Part shown: positions 34,643 to 43,817 of the stretch, in pieces
Numbering within the stretch: position 1 is the first letter of the stretch
How the letters are laid out: each line of letters starts with the position of its first letter
Origin: Intestinibacillus sp. Marseille-P6563
GTDB lineage: Bacteria; Bacillota; Clostridia; Oscillospirales; Butyricicoccaceae
DNA: 64,000 nt
Assembly: GCF_900604335.1 (NCBI RefSeq)
Contig: NZ_UWOD01000001.1
Span: forward strand, 62,001 to 126,000
Direction: 5' to 3'
Position numbers and translations under genes: made by a program
Notes under the pieces: model-generated
Database searches by the model: none
What the model saw: only the letters and a program-made list of their open reading frames with translations
Told to the model about the DNA's origin: nothing

Positions 34643-37288
34643 TTAACCAAGCTGTTCTGCAACAATGTTGTTCACAGCTTCCAGTGCTTCTTCCAACTTA
34701 TCAACATTCTTGCCGCCAGCCGTTGCGCTGTCCGGACGGCCGCCGCCGCCACCACCGCAAATGGCTGCCGTTGCCTTTACGATCTTACCTGCATGAGCAC
34801 CTGTCTTGACCGCTTCCGGACCGCAGACGCACAAGAAATTGATCTTGCCACCAATAACGGTCGAAAGAACGGCAACCATCTTGGGCGCACGTTCCTTGAT
34901 GGTATCGCCCATCTGGCGCATGGTATCCATGTTCACATCATCCAGCTTCACGGCAATGACATTCACGCCCTTGACATCGCGGGATACATTGAACAGATCC
35001 ACAAGTTGCATATTAGCGATTTTTGCTGAGAGCTTATCGATATTCTTGCCCATCTCACGGATGTCGGCCATTACCTGTTCCACACGCTGGAGCATTTCAG
35101 CCGGCGTAGTCTTCAGTGCTTTGGCTGCATCGGTAATCATGCGCTGCTTTTCGTTGATAAATGCCAGCACGCCCTTACCGGTAATCGCCTCAATACGACG
35201 CACACCAGCTGCAACCGAAGCTTCGCTGACGATCTTAAAGATACCAGCCTGTGCCGTGTTCGACAGATGGGTACCACCACACAATTCGATCGAGAAGTCG
35301 CCTGCCTGAACCACGCGCACCCGATCGCCGTACTTTTCACCAAAGAGTGCCATGGCACCACGCTTCTTGGCTTCATCAATCGGCATCTCTTCAGTGACAA
35401 CCGGATAGCCTGCCAGAATCGCATCGTTGACCATTTCTTCTACCTGGGTCAGCTCTTCCGGAGTCAGTGCAGCAAAATGGGTAAAGTCGAAGCGAACATG
35501 ATCCGCATCAGTATACGAACCAGCCTGTTCAACATGGGTGCCCAGAACGGTGCGCAATGCCTTTTGCAGCAAGTGGGTCGCAGTGTGCGAACGTGCAATT
35601 GCCTGACGGCGTGCCAGATCAATCTTGGCATCCACCGTATCTTCTACGGCAAGTACGCCCGTTTCTACCACGCCGCTATGCAGGAATTTGCCGTCCTTGG
35701 TCTTCTGCACATCCTGAATAGTAACAACCGCGCCCTTGGTGCTGGTGAGCGTACCGTGGTCCGGTACCTGTCCGCCCGATTCCGCATAGAACGGCGTATG
35801 GTCGAGTACGATCGTGACCTTCTCACCAGTCGCTGCCGAGCCAGCCAGTTCGCCATTTGCAACAATCGCCAGAACGGTGGCCTGCTCCTCAAAAACGGTA
35901 TATCCATCAAACTGGGTCTTGAGCGACTTGTCCAGTCCAAGATCTTCGCTCGCCCAGCCAAGATCGCCCATCTTCTTGCGGTCTTCGCGCGCACGCTTGC
36001 GCTGCTCGTCCATCAAGGCATCAAAACCAACACGATCGGTGGTCATGCCCTGCTCTTCCAGGATTTCGAGCGTCAGGTCGATCGGGAAGCCATAGGTGTC
36101 ATATAGCTTGAAGGCATCCGCTGCGGGCAGTTCGGTCTTGCCCTCGCCCTTGACGGCTGCGATCATATCATTGAGGATCGACAGACCAGAGTCAATCGTC
36201 GCATCAAAGCGCGCTTCTTCCATCTCAATGACCTTATGGATATAAGCGCTCTTCTCATGCAGTTCCGGATAAGCTCCGCCGCTCTCTTCGATTACGGTAT
36301 CGCAAACTTCGCACAGGAACGGACGATTGATGCCCAACAGCTTACCATGACGGGCTGCCCGGCGCAGCAGGCGGCGCAGTACATAGCCGCGGCCTTCGTT
36401 GGACGGAATGACGCCATCGCAAACCATCATAACGGTCGAACGGATGTGGTCAGTGATAACGCGCAGCGAAATATCGGTCTTTTCGTCCTTGTGATATTCC
36501 ACACCAGCAATGCGCTCGATATGCTTCATGATGTTGCGGACCGTATCCACTTCAAACAGCGAACCAACACCCTGTACCACACAGGCCAGACGTTCCAGAC
36601 CCATGCCGGTATCGATGTTCTTCTGCTTCAGTTCGGTATAGTTGCCATGGCCATCGTTATCAAACTGGGAAAAAACGTTGTTCCAAACTTCCATATAGCG
36701 GTCGCAGTCACAGCCAACCGTGCAGCCCGGCTTGCCGCAGCCAAATTCTGCGCCACGATCGTAGTAGATTTCCGAACACGGACCACAGGGACCGGAACCA
36801 TGCTCCCAGAAGTTATCTTCCTTGCCAAAGCGGAAGATACGCTCTGCCGGAATGCCAATCTCCTTGTTCCAAATTTCAAAAGCTTCTTCATCGTCCTGAT
36901 AGATAGACGGATACAGCAGATTCGGATCAATGCCTACCCACTCCGGAGAGGTCAGGAACTCCCAGCTCCAGTGGATTGCTTCCCGCTTGAAATAGTCGCC
37001 AAACGAGAAGTTGCCTAGCATTTCAAAGAAAGTACCATGACGGGCGGTCTTACCGACGTTTTCAATGTCACCGGTACGGATGCACTTCTGGCAAGTGGTA
37101 ACACGGTGACGGGGCGGCTCAATTTCGCCGGTGAAGTAGGGCTTCATCGGCGCCATACCCGAGTTGATCAGGAGCAGAGAAGCATCGTTCTGCGGAATCA
37201 GCGAAAAGCTGGGCAGACGCAGATGATCCTTGCTTTCAAAAAATTTCAGATACATTTCTCGAAGCTCATTTAAGCCTCTGTACTGCAT
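34643..37288 (-). CDS. alaS: Alanyl-tRNA synthetase
   Basis: Charges tRNA-Ala and edits mischarged Ser/Gly. The protein is 881 aa, full length. The class II catalytic domain is followed by the editing domain, with RSHTATHLLQKALR and the ELCGGTHLSNTAQ zinc motif. A C-terminal C-Ala domain holds the glycine-rich CGGGGGGRPDSATAGG. GGAGG lies 9 nt before ATG. It is preceded by a T-box leader. Confidence 0.97.
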   Translation of the reverse strand: MQYRGLNELREMYLKFFESKDHLRLPSFSLIPQNDASLLLINSGMAPMKPYFTGEIEPPRHRVTTCQKCIRTGDIENVGKTARHGTFFEMLGNFSFGDYFKREAIHWSWEFLTSPEWVGIDPNLLYPSIYQDDEEAFEIWNKEIGIPAERIFRFGKEDNFWEHGSGPCGPCSEIYYDRGAEFGCGKPGCTVGCDCDRYMEVWNNVFSQFDNDGHGNYTELKQKNIDTGMGLERLACVVQGVGSLFEVDTVRNIMKHIERIAGVEYHKDEKTDISLRVITDHIRSTVMMVCDGVIPSNEGRGYVLRRLLRRAARHGKLLGINRPFLCEVCDTVIEESGGAYPELHEKSAYIHKVIEMEEARFDATIDSGLSILNDMIAAVKGEGKTELPAADAFKLYDTYGFPIDLTLEILEEQGMTTDRVGFDALMDEQRKRAREDRKKMGDLGWASEDLGLDKSLKTQFDGYTVFEEQATVLAIVANGELAGSAATGEKVTIVLDHTPFYAESGGQVPDHGTLTSTKGAVVTIQDVQKTKDGKFLHSGVVETGVLAVEDTVDAKIDLARRQAIARSHTATHLLQKALRTVLGTHVEQAGSYTDADHVRFDFTHFAALTPEELTQVEEMVNDAILAGYPVVTEEMPIDEAKKRGAMALFGEKYGDRVRVVQAGDFSIELCGGTHLSNTAQAGIFKIVSEASVAAGVRRIEAITGKGVLAFINEKQRMITDAAKALKTTPAEMLQRVEQVMADIREMGKNIDKLSAKIANMQLVDLFNVSRDVKGVNVIAVKLDDVNMDTMRQMGDTIKERAPKMVAVLSTVIGGKINFLCVCGPEAVKTGAHAGKIVKATAAICGGGGGGRPDSATAGGKNVDKLEEALEAVNNIVAEQLG

Positions 37289-37321
37289 AGCGGTATTCCT
37301 CCAATAATCTTAAAAAAATAG

Positions 37322-37546
37322 AAAAAGCCTCCGCCCAAATCTAGGGGCGAAGGCTCTGCTTCACGGTACCACCCTAATTACCGGAAAATCCGGCATCTCA
37401 GGTCCCTTAACGCGGGAATACGTCTTGCTTATCACAAGAAACTCCGAAATGGCTGTCCTGCACGTTTGGCCAAGGGCTTTCACCGTTCCCCTCTCGCTTT
37501 GGACTACTTTGCAGCACTCGTTTCATCATCGTCTATGACATATTGC
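37322..37546 (-). promoter_or_regulatory. T-box riboswitch leader of alaS (tRNA-Ala expected)
   Basis: The minus strand shows AAAGTAG (specifier loop 5' side), a short Stem I with the CGAGAG bulge and the GGTGAAAG terminal loop, then the T-box AGGGTGGTACCGTGAA (37360-37375). The terminator stem (37327-37336 with 37345-37354) carries one mismatch and a T-rich tail. The T-box differs from the usual ACCGCG by reading ACCGTG. I could not place the specifier with certainty; GCA at 37459-37461 is the best Ala codon in the loop. The whole 37289-37597 gap is this leader and its promoter. Confidence 0.88.
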
Positions 37547-37552
37547 TTCATT

Positions 37553-37580
37553 ATTGTACCACATTTTACGGATTTGTCAA
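37553..37580 (-). promoter_or_regulatory. Promoter of the alaS T-box
   Basis: TTGACA (37575-37580), a 16-nt spacer and TACAAT (37553-37558), between the U32 gene stop and the T-box. Confidence 0.7.
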
Positions 37581-37597
37581 TCATTCTCGGCAGTTTT

Positions 37598-38839
37598 TCA
37601 CGCTTCGGATTTGGAAGTCTGGGGTTCTTTTTCCCGTCGCAGGATAGCAAACGGGTCCACCTCAAACGGGAACTCGATGGTAAACCGCATTTCAGGATGA
37701 TGAAACACATCCAAAGCTTCTCCCGCCTCATCAACGACCGCATCAGCGGTGAAGGTGTAAGGCGGTTTGCCCGGCTGCACCAGTTCCAGCACATTACCGC
37801 GATAGAACCGATTTTTCAGCGCAAAGGTCGCGCGCGAACCATCCACCGAAATCGGCATACCGGTCACTTCCCAATCGCGCAGATATTGGCTGTCTTCATA
37901 ATACTGCCCGTTGGGATCGCCAAAGTAAAAGCCGGTGTAGTAATTGCGATGGCTGACTTTGCCGACTTCCTCATGAATGTCGGCCGGCAGTGCGAACCCT
38001 TCCGGATTTTCACAGTAGGCATCCACCGCGCGGCGGTAAGCCGAGGTAATACCAGCCGCATAATACGCGGTTTTATTACGCCCTTCAATTTTGAAAGAGG
38101 TAATGCCTGCGTCGACCAGTTCCGGAATATGATCGATCATGCACAGGTCCTTGGAGTTGTAGAGGTAGGTTCCTCCCTCCCCTTCCACAACCGGAAAATA
38201 CTCGCCCGGTCGCTTTTCTTCGACCAGATTGTATTTCCAGCGGCACGGCTGTGCACACGCGCCATGGTTGGCATCGCGTCCGGTCAGATACTGCGAAATC
38301 AGGCAGCGTCCCGAATAGGAAATGCACATAGCACCATGGACAAACGCCTCAATTTCCAGAGATTTGGGCGTTTTTTGCCGAATCTCTGCAATATCTTCCA
38401 GACTTAGTTCCCGGGCCAGTACAATACGTTCCGCCCCTAAATCGGCCCAGAAGTTTGCCGCTTCATGATTGAGGATACTGGTTTGGGTGCTGATGTGAAG
38501 CGGTACGCGCGGTGCATACCGTTTTGCCATTGCCACAACACCCACGTCAGCAACAATCAGCGCATCAGCGCCTGCTTCCTGCAAAAATTCCAAATAGGCC
38601 GGAAGGACTTTCAGGTCTTCGTTAGAAGGAATGATATTGACCGTAATATAACATTTCACACCGCGCGCATGCGCATAGGCGATGCCCTCTCGGAGGGCAT
38701 CGTCATCAAAGTTTGCAGCAGCCGCGCGCATGCCGAACGACTTTCCGGCCATGTATACCGCATCGGCTCCATAAGCGATTGCAAAGCGCAGTTTGTCAAA
38801 GTCTCCTGCCGGCGCTAAAATCTCAGGTTTTTGCTTCAT
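37598..38839 (-). CDS. U32 family peptidase / tRNA hydroxylation protein (TrhP-like)
   Basis: 413 aa. It begins KPEILAPAGDFDKLRFAIAYGADAVYMAGK, the U32 signature region, with EIEAFVHGAMCISYSGRCLISQYL and ACAQPCRWKY providing the conserved cysteines for a likely Fe-S cluster, and a C-terminal beta domain. Members of this length next to mltG resemble TrhP/YrrO, which acts in 5-hydroxyuridine formation in tRNA. I start at ATG 38839 with GAGGATAC upstream; the open frame runs 74 codons further but only through mltG. The start is 1 nt after the mltG stop. Confidence 0.88.
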   Translation of the reverse strand: MKQKPEILAPAGDFDKLRFAIAYGADAVYMAGKSFGMRAAAANFDDDALREGIAYAHARGVKCYITVNIIPSNEDLKVLPAYLEFLQEAGADALIVADVGVVAMAKRYAPRVPLHISTQTSILNHEAANFWADLGAERIVLARELSLEDIAEIRQKTPKSLEIEAFVHGAMCISYSGRCLISQYLTGRDANHGACAQPCRWKYNLVEEKRPGEYFPVVEGEGGTYLYNSKDLCMIDHIPELVDAGITSFKIEGRNKTAYYAAGITSAYRRAVDAYCENPEGFALPADIHEEVGKVSHRNYYTGFYFGDPNGQYYEDSQYLRDWEVTGMPISVDGSRATFALKNRFYRGNVLELVQPGKPPYTFTADAVVDEAGEALDVFHHPEMRFTIEFPFEVDPFAILRREKEPQTSKSEA

Positions 38840-38840
38840 G

Positions 38841-40010
38841 TTATTCCCCGGTATCCTCCTCACCGCTGCTATTGGCTGCTTCTGCAAAAGCTTCGGCGGC
38901 CTTTTCCTTGTTGCGTTCATGTTCGCTGTTGGTGGTTGCAAACAGGTGCGAACCATCGGGCATTGCGACGTAGAAATAATAATCGTGGTCAGCTGGATGC
39001 GATGCTGCATAAAGCGCATTATAACCCGGATTACAGATCGGTCCCGGCGGCAAGCCTTCATGCAGATAGGTATTATACGGCGTATCGGTTTCCAAGTCAG
39101 CCGCGGTCAGCGTACCGCTGGTACGACCCAGACCATACAATACCGAAGCGTCGATTTCCAGATACGGGAACCGAGAACTATTCAAACGGTTATAGATAAC
39201 ACCGGCAATCATTGCAAATTCTTCGGGTACCTTCGCTTCGCGTTCGACAAGGGAAGCAATGGTTACAATCTCATCCATCGAACGGTCGAGATTCTCTGCA
39301 CCTTCCTTGATCGCATCATCATAGCGTTCATCGAAGTTGTTCAGCATTTTATTGACAACATCCTTGACAGCATCGCCGTTTTTATAGAAGGTATAGGTAT
39401 CCGGGAAGAGATAGCCTTCCAGCCAGTTGTCTTCGGGCGGCAGCTTATCCTCCAAAAATTCATGCTTAAACGGATAATCATTGAGTGCCTCATCCAAATC
39501 TTCTTCGGTGCAAACATGATTTTCCACCAGCGTTTCCTTAATCTGCTGCAAGCTATAACCTTCGGGAATGGTCACTTCTACGGTTTGCTTTTTATCCGCG
39601 TTGCGAAGTGCCAAAACAATCTGGTTATAGTCCATGGCAGGGCTGAGTTCATAGGTGCCAGCCAGCACATCTTCGTTTTTGTTGGTCACGGTCAGGAACA
39701 GTTTGAAAATCAGACCGTAATTGACGATTCCCTCTTTGTCCAGTTCACCGCTTAATTTTGAGATTTTGGTATTCTCTTCGACAGTAAACTGAATGGTACT
39801 TTCGTCCTTGACCAATGCAAACACATCGTTGGTTACAAAAATGACGATCACCGAAAGCACAATCGAAATGAGAACAACAGCAAGCAAATATACAAGTGCA
39901 CCGCCGCAACCATTCGGGGAACGCTTTTTCTTTCGACGTCTCCGGGAAGGTGTTTGGCGCTCGGATGAGCTAATCCGATAATATTCCGGGGTCCTATCTT
40001 GTGAATCCAT
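38841..40010 (-). CDS. mltG: Endolytic murein transglycosylase MltG
   Basis: Cleaves nascent glycan strands at the membrane and so sets chain length. The protein is 389 aa. A basic cytoplasmic tail (SRRRRKKKR) precedes one membrane helix (about 38-65) and the LysM-like subdomain (EVTIPEGYSLQQIKETL). The catalytic YceG core has LEGYLFPDTYTF and IASLVEREAKVPEEFAMIAGVIYNRL with the general-acid Glu, then PPGPICNPG. I start at ATG 40010 with GGAGG 5 nt upstream; the TTG opening the frame overlaps that site. Confidence 0.94.
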   Translation of the reverse strand: MDSQDRTPEYYRISSSERQTPSRRRRKKKRSPNGCGGALVYLLAVVLISIVLSVIVIFVTNDVFALVKDESTIQFTVEENTKISKLSGELDKEGIVNYGLIFKLFLTVTNKNEDVLAGTYELSPAMDYNQIVLALRNADKKQTVEVTIPEGYSLQQIKETLVENHVCTEEDLDEALNDYPFKHEFLEDKLPPEDNWLEGYLFPDTYTFYKNGDAVKDVVNKMLNNFDERYDDAIKEGAENLDRSMDEIVTIASLVEREAKVPEEFAMIAGVIYNRLNSSRFPYLEIDASVLYGLGRTSGTLTAADLETDTPYNTYLHEGLPPGPICNPGYNALYAASHPADHDYYFYVAMPDGSHLFATTNSEHERNKEKAAEAFAEAANSSGEEDTGE

Positions 40011-40034
40011 ACAATCCTCCAATTGATTTATCTT

Positions 40035-40928
40035 TTAAATCACACCGAACACCGTTTTCGCCAAAAAGGCCAAAATAAACGCAATCGATGCAGGGTTTCC
40101 GATCAGAGTGCGAATGGCAACCAGAGTATGTTGTCCTTGCGCAAAATGAGGCACTCGACCGGCGAGCAACAGACGTTCGACCGAACCGAGTGATAAGTAA
40201 ATAAAAAGCAGAACCAAAATCAGACAAATAGCCGGGAAATAGTTCCAGATGCCGAATACACTGTATACATCGGTGCACCACAGGATAATCAGATAAAACA
40301 GATTATTGACCAAATGGGCAATGGCAGACGGCCAGATAGAATCATACACAAAGGTCAGCCAGCCAAAGACAATACCTGCGACAAAAGGTCCCAGGAAGTT
40401 GTAGAACGAACCATGCAGCATGGCAAATACTAAGGCAGATAATACAATACTCAGCCCCGTGCCGGCATAGCGATTAAAAATCCGAAAAATTGCGCCACGC
40501 ACATAGATTTCTTCGACAATAGCTGGAATAATGACAATGGCGAACAAATATAGAAGGAAGTGACCGCCAATATCCGATGCATGGAAAGAGGCCGGGTTGA
40601 TGGACGACACATCTTGTCCAAACAGATGTAGGCACACCAGATTGAGCAAAAACGAGATCAGAGAAACCGCGATACCAAGCCGGATGGAAAGTCGCACCGT
40701 TCGGACATTCAGCCGCTTGGTTGAAACCGGAATCTGCAACCGCTCTCCTTTTCGAAGCGGTAAAATCAGTAGGACCGTCGGCACCAGGAAGGCAGCGACT
40801 TCTGCTAATAAAATCCCCCAAGCAATCAGCCCTTTGCTAGCCCAGGTCCCGACGTTGCCGCCTGCGACCAACAAGCAAAAGCAGAGAAAAAGGGAAAGTC
40901 CTGCCAAAAAAGCCGCTCTATTTTTCAT
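40035..40928 (-). CDS. CPBP family intramembrane metalloprotease
   Basis: 297-aa polytopic protein with about eight membrane segments. The Abi/CPBP motifs are present: EExxxR as VEEIYVRG (Glu139, Glu140, Arg144), a His in FAMLHGSF (172) and HLVNN near 205-209. The family includes type II CAAX prenyl proteases and bacteriocin-immunity-type proteins; the substrate here is unknown. It overlaps the cyclo-ligase gene by 11 bp. Confidence 0.88.
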   Translation of the reverse strand: MKNRAAFLAGLSLFLCFCLLVAGGNVGTWASKGLIAWGILLAEVAAFLVPTVLLILPLRKGERLQIPVSTKRLNVRTVRLSIRLGIAVSLISFLLNLVCLHLFGQDVSSINPASFHASDIGGHFLLYLFAIVIIPAIVEEIYVRGAIFRIFNRYAGTGLSIVLSALVFAMLHGSFYNFLGPFVAGIVFGWLTFVYDSIWPSAIAHLVNNLFYLIILWCTDVYSVFGIWNYFPAICLILVLLFIYLSLGSVERLLLAGRVPHFAQGQHTLVAIRTLIGNPASIAFILAFLAKTVFGVI

Positions 40929-41493
40929 GGAAGCGTATCACCTGACTTTCTGTAAGAATGATATCGCAGGTGATATCGTGTTCCTGCGAGGGAATTTGTG
41001 AAAATAGACGGGCCTGCGCGCAAAGTACCATATGAGTAGCATGTGTGCGCGGCAAAAAGCGGTCATAATAGCCGCCGCCGTACCCCAAACGATGCCCGTT
41101 TAAATCGGCTGCCAGGCATGGAATAATGCAAAGATCGATCTCCTCTGGTGCAATCAGAGGAGAATCACATCCCGGCTCTAAGATGCCGTAGGATGCAGGC
41201 TGCAACTGTTCAAGATGAAAAATCTGGCGAGCTTCCATTTGTCCCAATGGTAGGGTACGCGGCAAACAGAGTTGTTTTTTCTGGGATAGAGCAGCTTGCA
41301 AAATGGGGTATGTATCGATCTCCTGCGCGGTCGAGCAATAACAAAATACGGTTTTTGCCTGTAAAAATGCAGGGTCGCTCAGGACACGCTGAGCAATGGC
41401 GTGATTTTGTGCCTTCCGCTCGGCAGAAGATAAGTTTTGCCGAAGCCGCTTCATCTGCTGCCGAAGTTGCTGTTTATTCTGCGGCAGTGTCAT
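40918..41493 (-). CDS. 5-formyltetrahydrofolate cyclo-ligase
   Basis: ATP-dependent conversion of 5-formyl-THF to 5,10-methenyl-THF. The protein is 191 aa from ATG 41493. It has KQQLRQQMKRLRQNLS at the N-terminus and the hallmark RLGYGGGYYDRFL with preceding CIIPCLAADLNG. The frame stays open 47 codons upstream, but that part only shadows the DJ-1 gene, so I use the ATG giving MTLPQNKQQ. The ribosome site is weak. It overlaps the DJ-1 gene by 20 bp. Confidence 0.9.
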   Translation of the reverse strand: MTLPQNKQQLRQQMKRLRQNLSSAERKAQNHAIAQRVLSDPAFLQAKTVFCYCSTAQEIDTYPILQAALSQKKQLCLPRTLPLGQMEARQIFHLEQLQPASYGILEPGCDSPLIAPEEIDLCIIPCLAADLNGHRLGYGGGYYDRFLPRTHATHMVLCAQARLFSQIPSQEHDITCDIILTESQVIRFHEK

Positions 41494-42028
41494 AGCAGAC
41501 CGATTCTGCAACCTGTTTTGCAGCTGCCTTCCCCATGACAGCCGTGCACAATGCGAGCGCAAAATCAAAAGCAGCGCCTGCCGCACGCCCTGTGATGATG
41601 CGTCCATCCACACAGCAGTTCTGATGCACGACATTCGCGCAGGTCATCCCATCTTCCATCCCGGGATAGCAGATGGCGCGCCGATGATGCAGCAGATCCA
41701 TGCCGCCCAAAATCACCGACGGTGCTGCACAGATGGCTCCAATATAGCGGTCATGATCGGCGCAGAACTGAACAGTATCCCGTACGAATTCAGATTCGTT
41801 CAAATTCATCGTCCCCGGCATACCTCCCGGCAGGACGATCATGTCCATTTCATCCCGGTCGACTTCTTCCGGCAGGATGTCCGCTACAACCGGGACGCCG
41901 CGCGCACCCGTTACGGTTTTGCCCGTGATTCCCACGGTCTTGACTTCTGCTCCTGCGCGACGCAGCAAATCCACAGGCGTCAAAGCCTCAACTTCTTCAA
42001 AACCATCTGCTAAAAATACGTATACCAT
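41474..42028 (-). CDS. DJ-1/PfpI family protein
   Basis: 184-aa class I glutamine-amidotransferase-like fold. The reactive cysteine lies in IGAICAAPSV and its partner Glu in GFEEVEALTP, the YajL/DJ-1 pattern, with VLPGGMPGTMNL. It is probably a stress-related chaperone or deglycase; the substrate is not shown. I start at ATG 42028 because AAGGAG is 9 nt upstream, whereas the ATG at 42037 abuts it. Confidence 0.9.
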   Translation of the reverse strand: MVYVFLADGFEEVEALTPVDLLRRAGAEVKTVGITGKTVTGARGVPVVADILPEEVDRDEMDMIVLPGGMPGTMNLNESEFVRDTVQFCADHDRYIGAICAAPSVILGGMDLLHHRRAICYPGMEDGMTCANVVHQNCCVDGRIITGRAAGAAFDFALALCTAVMGKAAAKQVAESVCYDTAAE

Positions 42029-42041
42029 GTGTTGCATCTCC

Positions 42042-42896
42042 TTAGTTAAGCATCAAGTTTATATATCCATCCGCTGGCTGAACTCCATCATATCGAAGCA
42101 TACAGCCCAGCGGTTGCAGATTCGGGAATTGCAGGCCGGTTGCCCGGCATATGGTCTTTCCATAGCGCTGTTGCAGGGTGGCAAACCAGGATTGTATGAG
42201 CGATGGCGCACAAATGAGCTCTTGCGCCCACACCTCTTCTTCGGTTGGCCAAACAAAGGCATACCCGACCAAAGTATCCGCCTCATAGGCGCACAGGACT
42301 TCCCCGCCGGTATTCTGGAAAAGGGATAGTTGTTTGTCCCATTCCGCTTCCGAACGACGCAAATATGGACCAGGTCCCAGAAAGCGATGGTACAGACAAT
42401 CCATTGCAGAAAAATCCGCAGCCTGCACCGGACGTACAGACAATGCGGGAGCAGTTACTTTTTCCTGTATAGTCATGGAGGAGATAGGAAACGCCGTTTG
42501 GTATCCAAATTGCGCATAAAACCCAAACAACCACTCTTCCTGTGGGATAAGGATGGAAGCAGCCCTGCCATTGGCACGATCGATGGCAAACGACTCATGG
42601 AGCAACCGGTCCATCAGATGCTGCCGCCGATGCGCAGGATGGGTACAAGCCCCATAAATATAGGTTACTTCTTCGGCAATCGAACCATTTTGCAGGGTGT
42701 ATGGCAGCATCTGTGCCATGGCGCATAGCACACCTTCTCGCAAAAGCAGAAGATTGCATTTTGGTCGATAAAGCCTAGAAAAAAAGTAGTTCTGGAACGC
42801 GGCTTCACCCGGAAAACATTGCTCCCACAGCGCGATAACAGCAGGCGTATCCCCGTCATTTGCAAAACGAATGGTTAATTCTTGATTCTGGCGCAA
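42042..42896 (-). CDS. GNAT family N-acetyltransferase
   Basis: 284 aa. The acetyl-CoA-binding region is ATHPAHRRQHLMDRLL-like (CTHPAHRRQHLMDRLLHESF), preceded by TYIYGA. The N-terminal domain begins LTIRFANDGDTPAVIALWEQCFP, and an extra C-terminal domain gives it an Eis-like length. The start is a TTG (42896) with GGAG 7 nt upstream; no nearby ATG fits. The start lies 22 bp inside the preceding DUF2156 gene. Substrate unknown. Confidence 0.82.
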   Translation of the reverse strand: MRQNQELTIRFANDGDTPAVIALWEQCFPGEAAFQNYFFSRLYRPKCNLLLLREGVLCAMAQMLPYTLQNGSIAEEVTYIYGACTHPAHRRQHLMDRLLHESFAIDRANGRAASILIPQEEWLFGFYAQFGYQTAFPISSMTIQEKVTAPALSVRPVQAADFSAMDCLYHRFLGPGPYLRRSEAEWDKQLSLFQNTGGEVLCAYEADTLVGYAFVWPTEEEVWAQELICAPSLIQSWFATLQQRYGKTICRATGLQFPNLQPLGCMLRYDGVQPADGYINLMLN

Positions 42897-43777
42897 TATT
42901 TGACTCCCATCATCTCCGGGTGATAGGAACGCTTGGCCTTTCGCAGCCCTTCCAGTCCCAAATCTTCTTCCCGGTTCACATATTTCACGTGTGTACAGTT
43001 GCGTTTGACAAACTGCTGGTTGATCATCTGATAAGCACCGGCAATCTCATGATCGGCTTTCTCAATCTGCACGACAAACATGTCATCGGTGGCCTGACAT
43101 CCCAAAGTAAAGGCGATCGCTTCGCCATCCAGCCGCAGGATTCCACCGCGCATATCCAGTGCGTCAAAGTAATTGAGCGCCGTACCAATGGCGCAGGTCT
43201 CGCCCCAAAATTCCTGATCTCGCATGCAGCCATTTTGTTCACACCACTTGATATGGAACTGAAATGCGTCATGCGTATTGGCTTCCGAAATATCCTCATA
43301 ACTCCAACGGCCTTCATAAGCCGCCTGGAAACGATTGACCAGATTGCGCTTGGATTGCAGCTTTTTCCCGGATAAGGTCTGCAATTTCTCGCTCAGATAG
43401 ATATAGTCCCATCCGCTTTCGTCAGTCGAATATTCAAAACGACCAGGCATTACCTGTTCAATACGCGGCTTCATTTCTTCCGCAATGGAGCACATCGCAA
43501 AGGGCACGCCGTTGTCGCGCGCATCCTGCTCCAGCATTCCAATCGCCGCAGCCAGATCCCCTTCGCCAATCGGGGCCAGATACATCACCGATTGATCGGT
43601 CAATGTCTGCATGCGTACGAAAAGAAACCCTTCCCAAAAGCAAATACGGGTTTTATAGTGCCCGCGCCAAATAAACAGATCGGTAAAACAGTGTTCACAC
43701 AAATGATAAGAATACGCACGGGCGCAGGCATCCACCTGCGGTTTATCCTCCAGCGTAATATCTCGAAATTCTAACAT
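42875..43777 (-). CDS. DUF2156 (phosphatidylglycerol lysyltransferase-type) protein
   Basis: 300 aa with the DUF2156 GNAT-like double domain: LEFRDITLEDKPQVDACAR at the N-terminus, SGKKLQSKRNLVNRF in the middle and GGILRLDGEAIAFTLGC followed by INQQF and YVNREEDLGLEGLRKAK...YHPEMM at the end. No membrane segments are seen, unlike MprF. The family may transfer acyl or aminoacyl groups, but the exact reaction is unknown. It is paired with the adjacent GNAT gene by overlap. Confidence 0.86.
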   Translation of the reverse strand: MLEFRDITLEDKPQVDACARAYSYHLCEHCFTDLFIWRGHYKTRICFWEGFLFVRMQTLTDQSVMYLAPIGEGDLAAAIGMLEQDARDNGVPFAMCSIAEEMKPRIEQVMPGRFEYSTDESGWDYIYLSEKLQTLSGKKLQSKRNLVNRFQAAYEGRWSYEDISEANTHDAFQFHIKWCEQNGCMRDQEFWGETCAIGTALNYFDALDMRGGILRLDGEAIAFTLGCQATDDMFVVQIEKADHEIAGAYQMINQQFVKRNCTHVKYVNREEDLGLEGLRKAKRSYHPEMMGVKYCARIKN

Positions 43778-43817
43778 AAACTTTGTTCTTCCTCACTTTA
43801 ACAACCTGAGTATCCCC

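Noticed and set aside
37598-39061. A longer start for the U32 gene (487 codons)
   Set aside because: The extra 74 codons lie in the mltG gene on the same strand in another frame and have no ribosome site; ATG 38839 has one and begins the family sequence.
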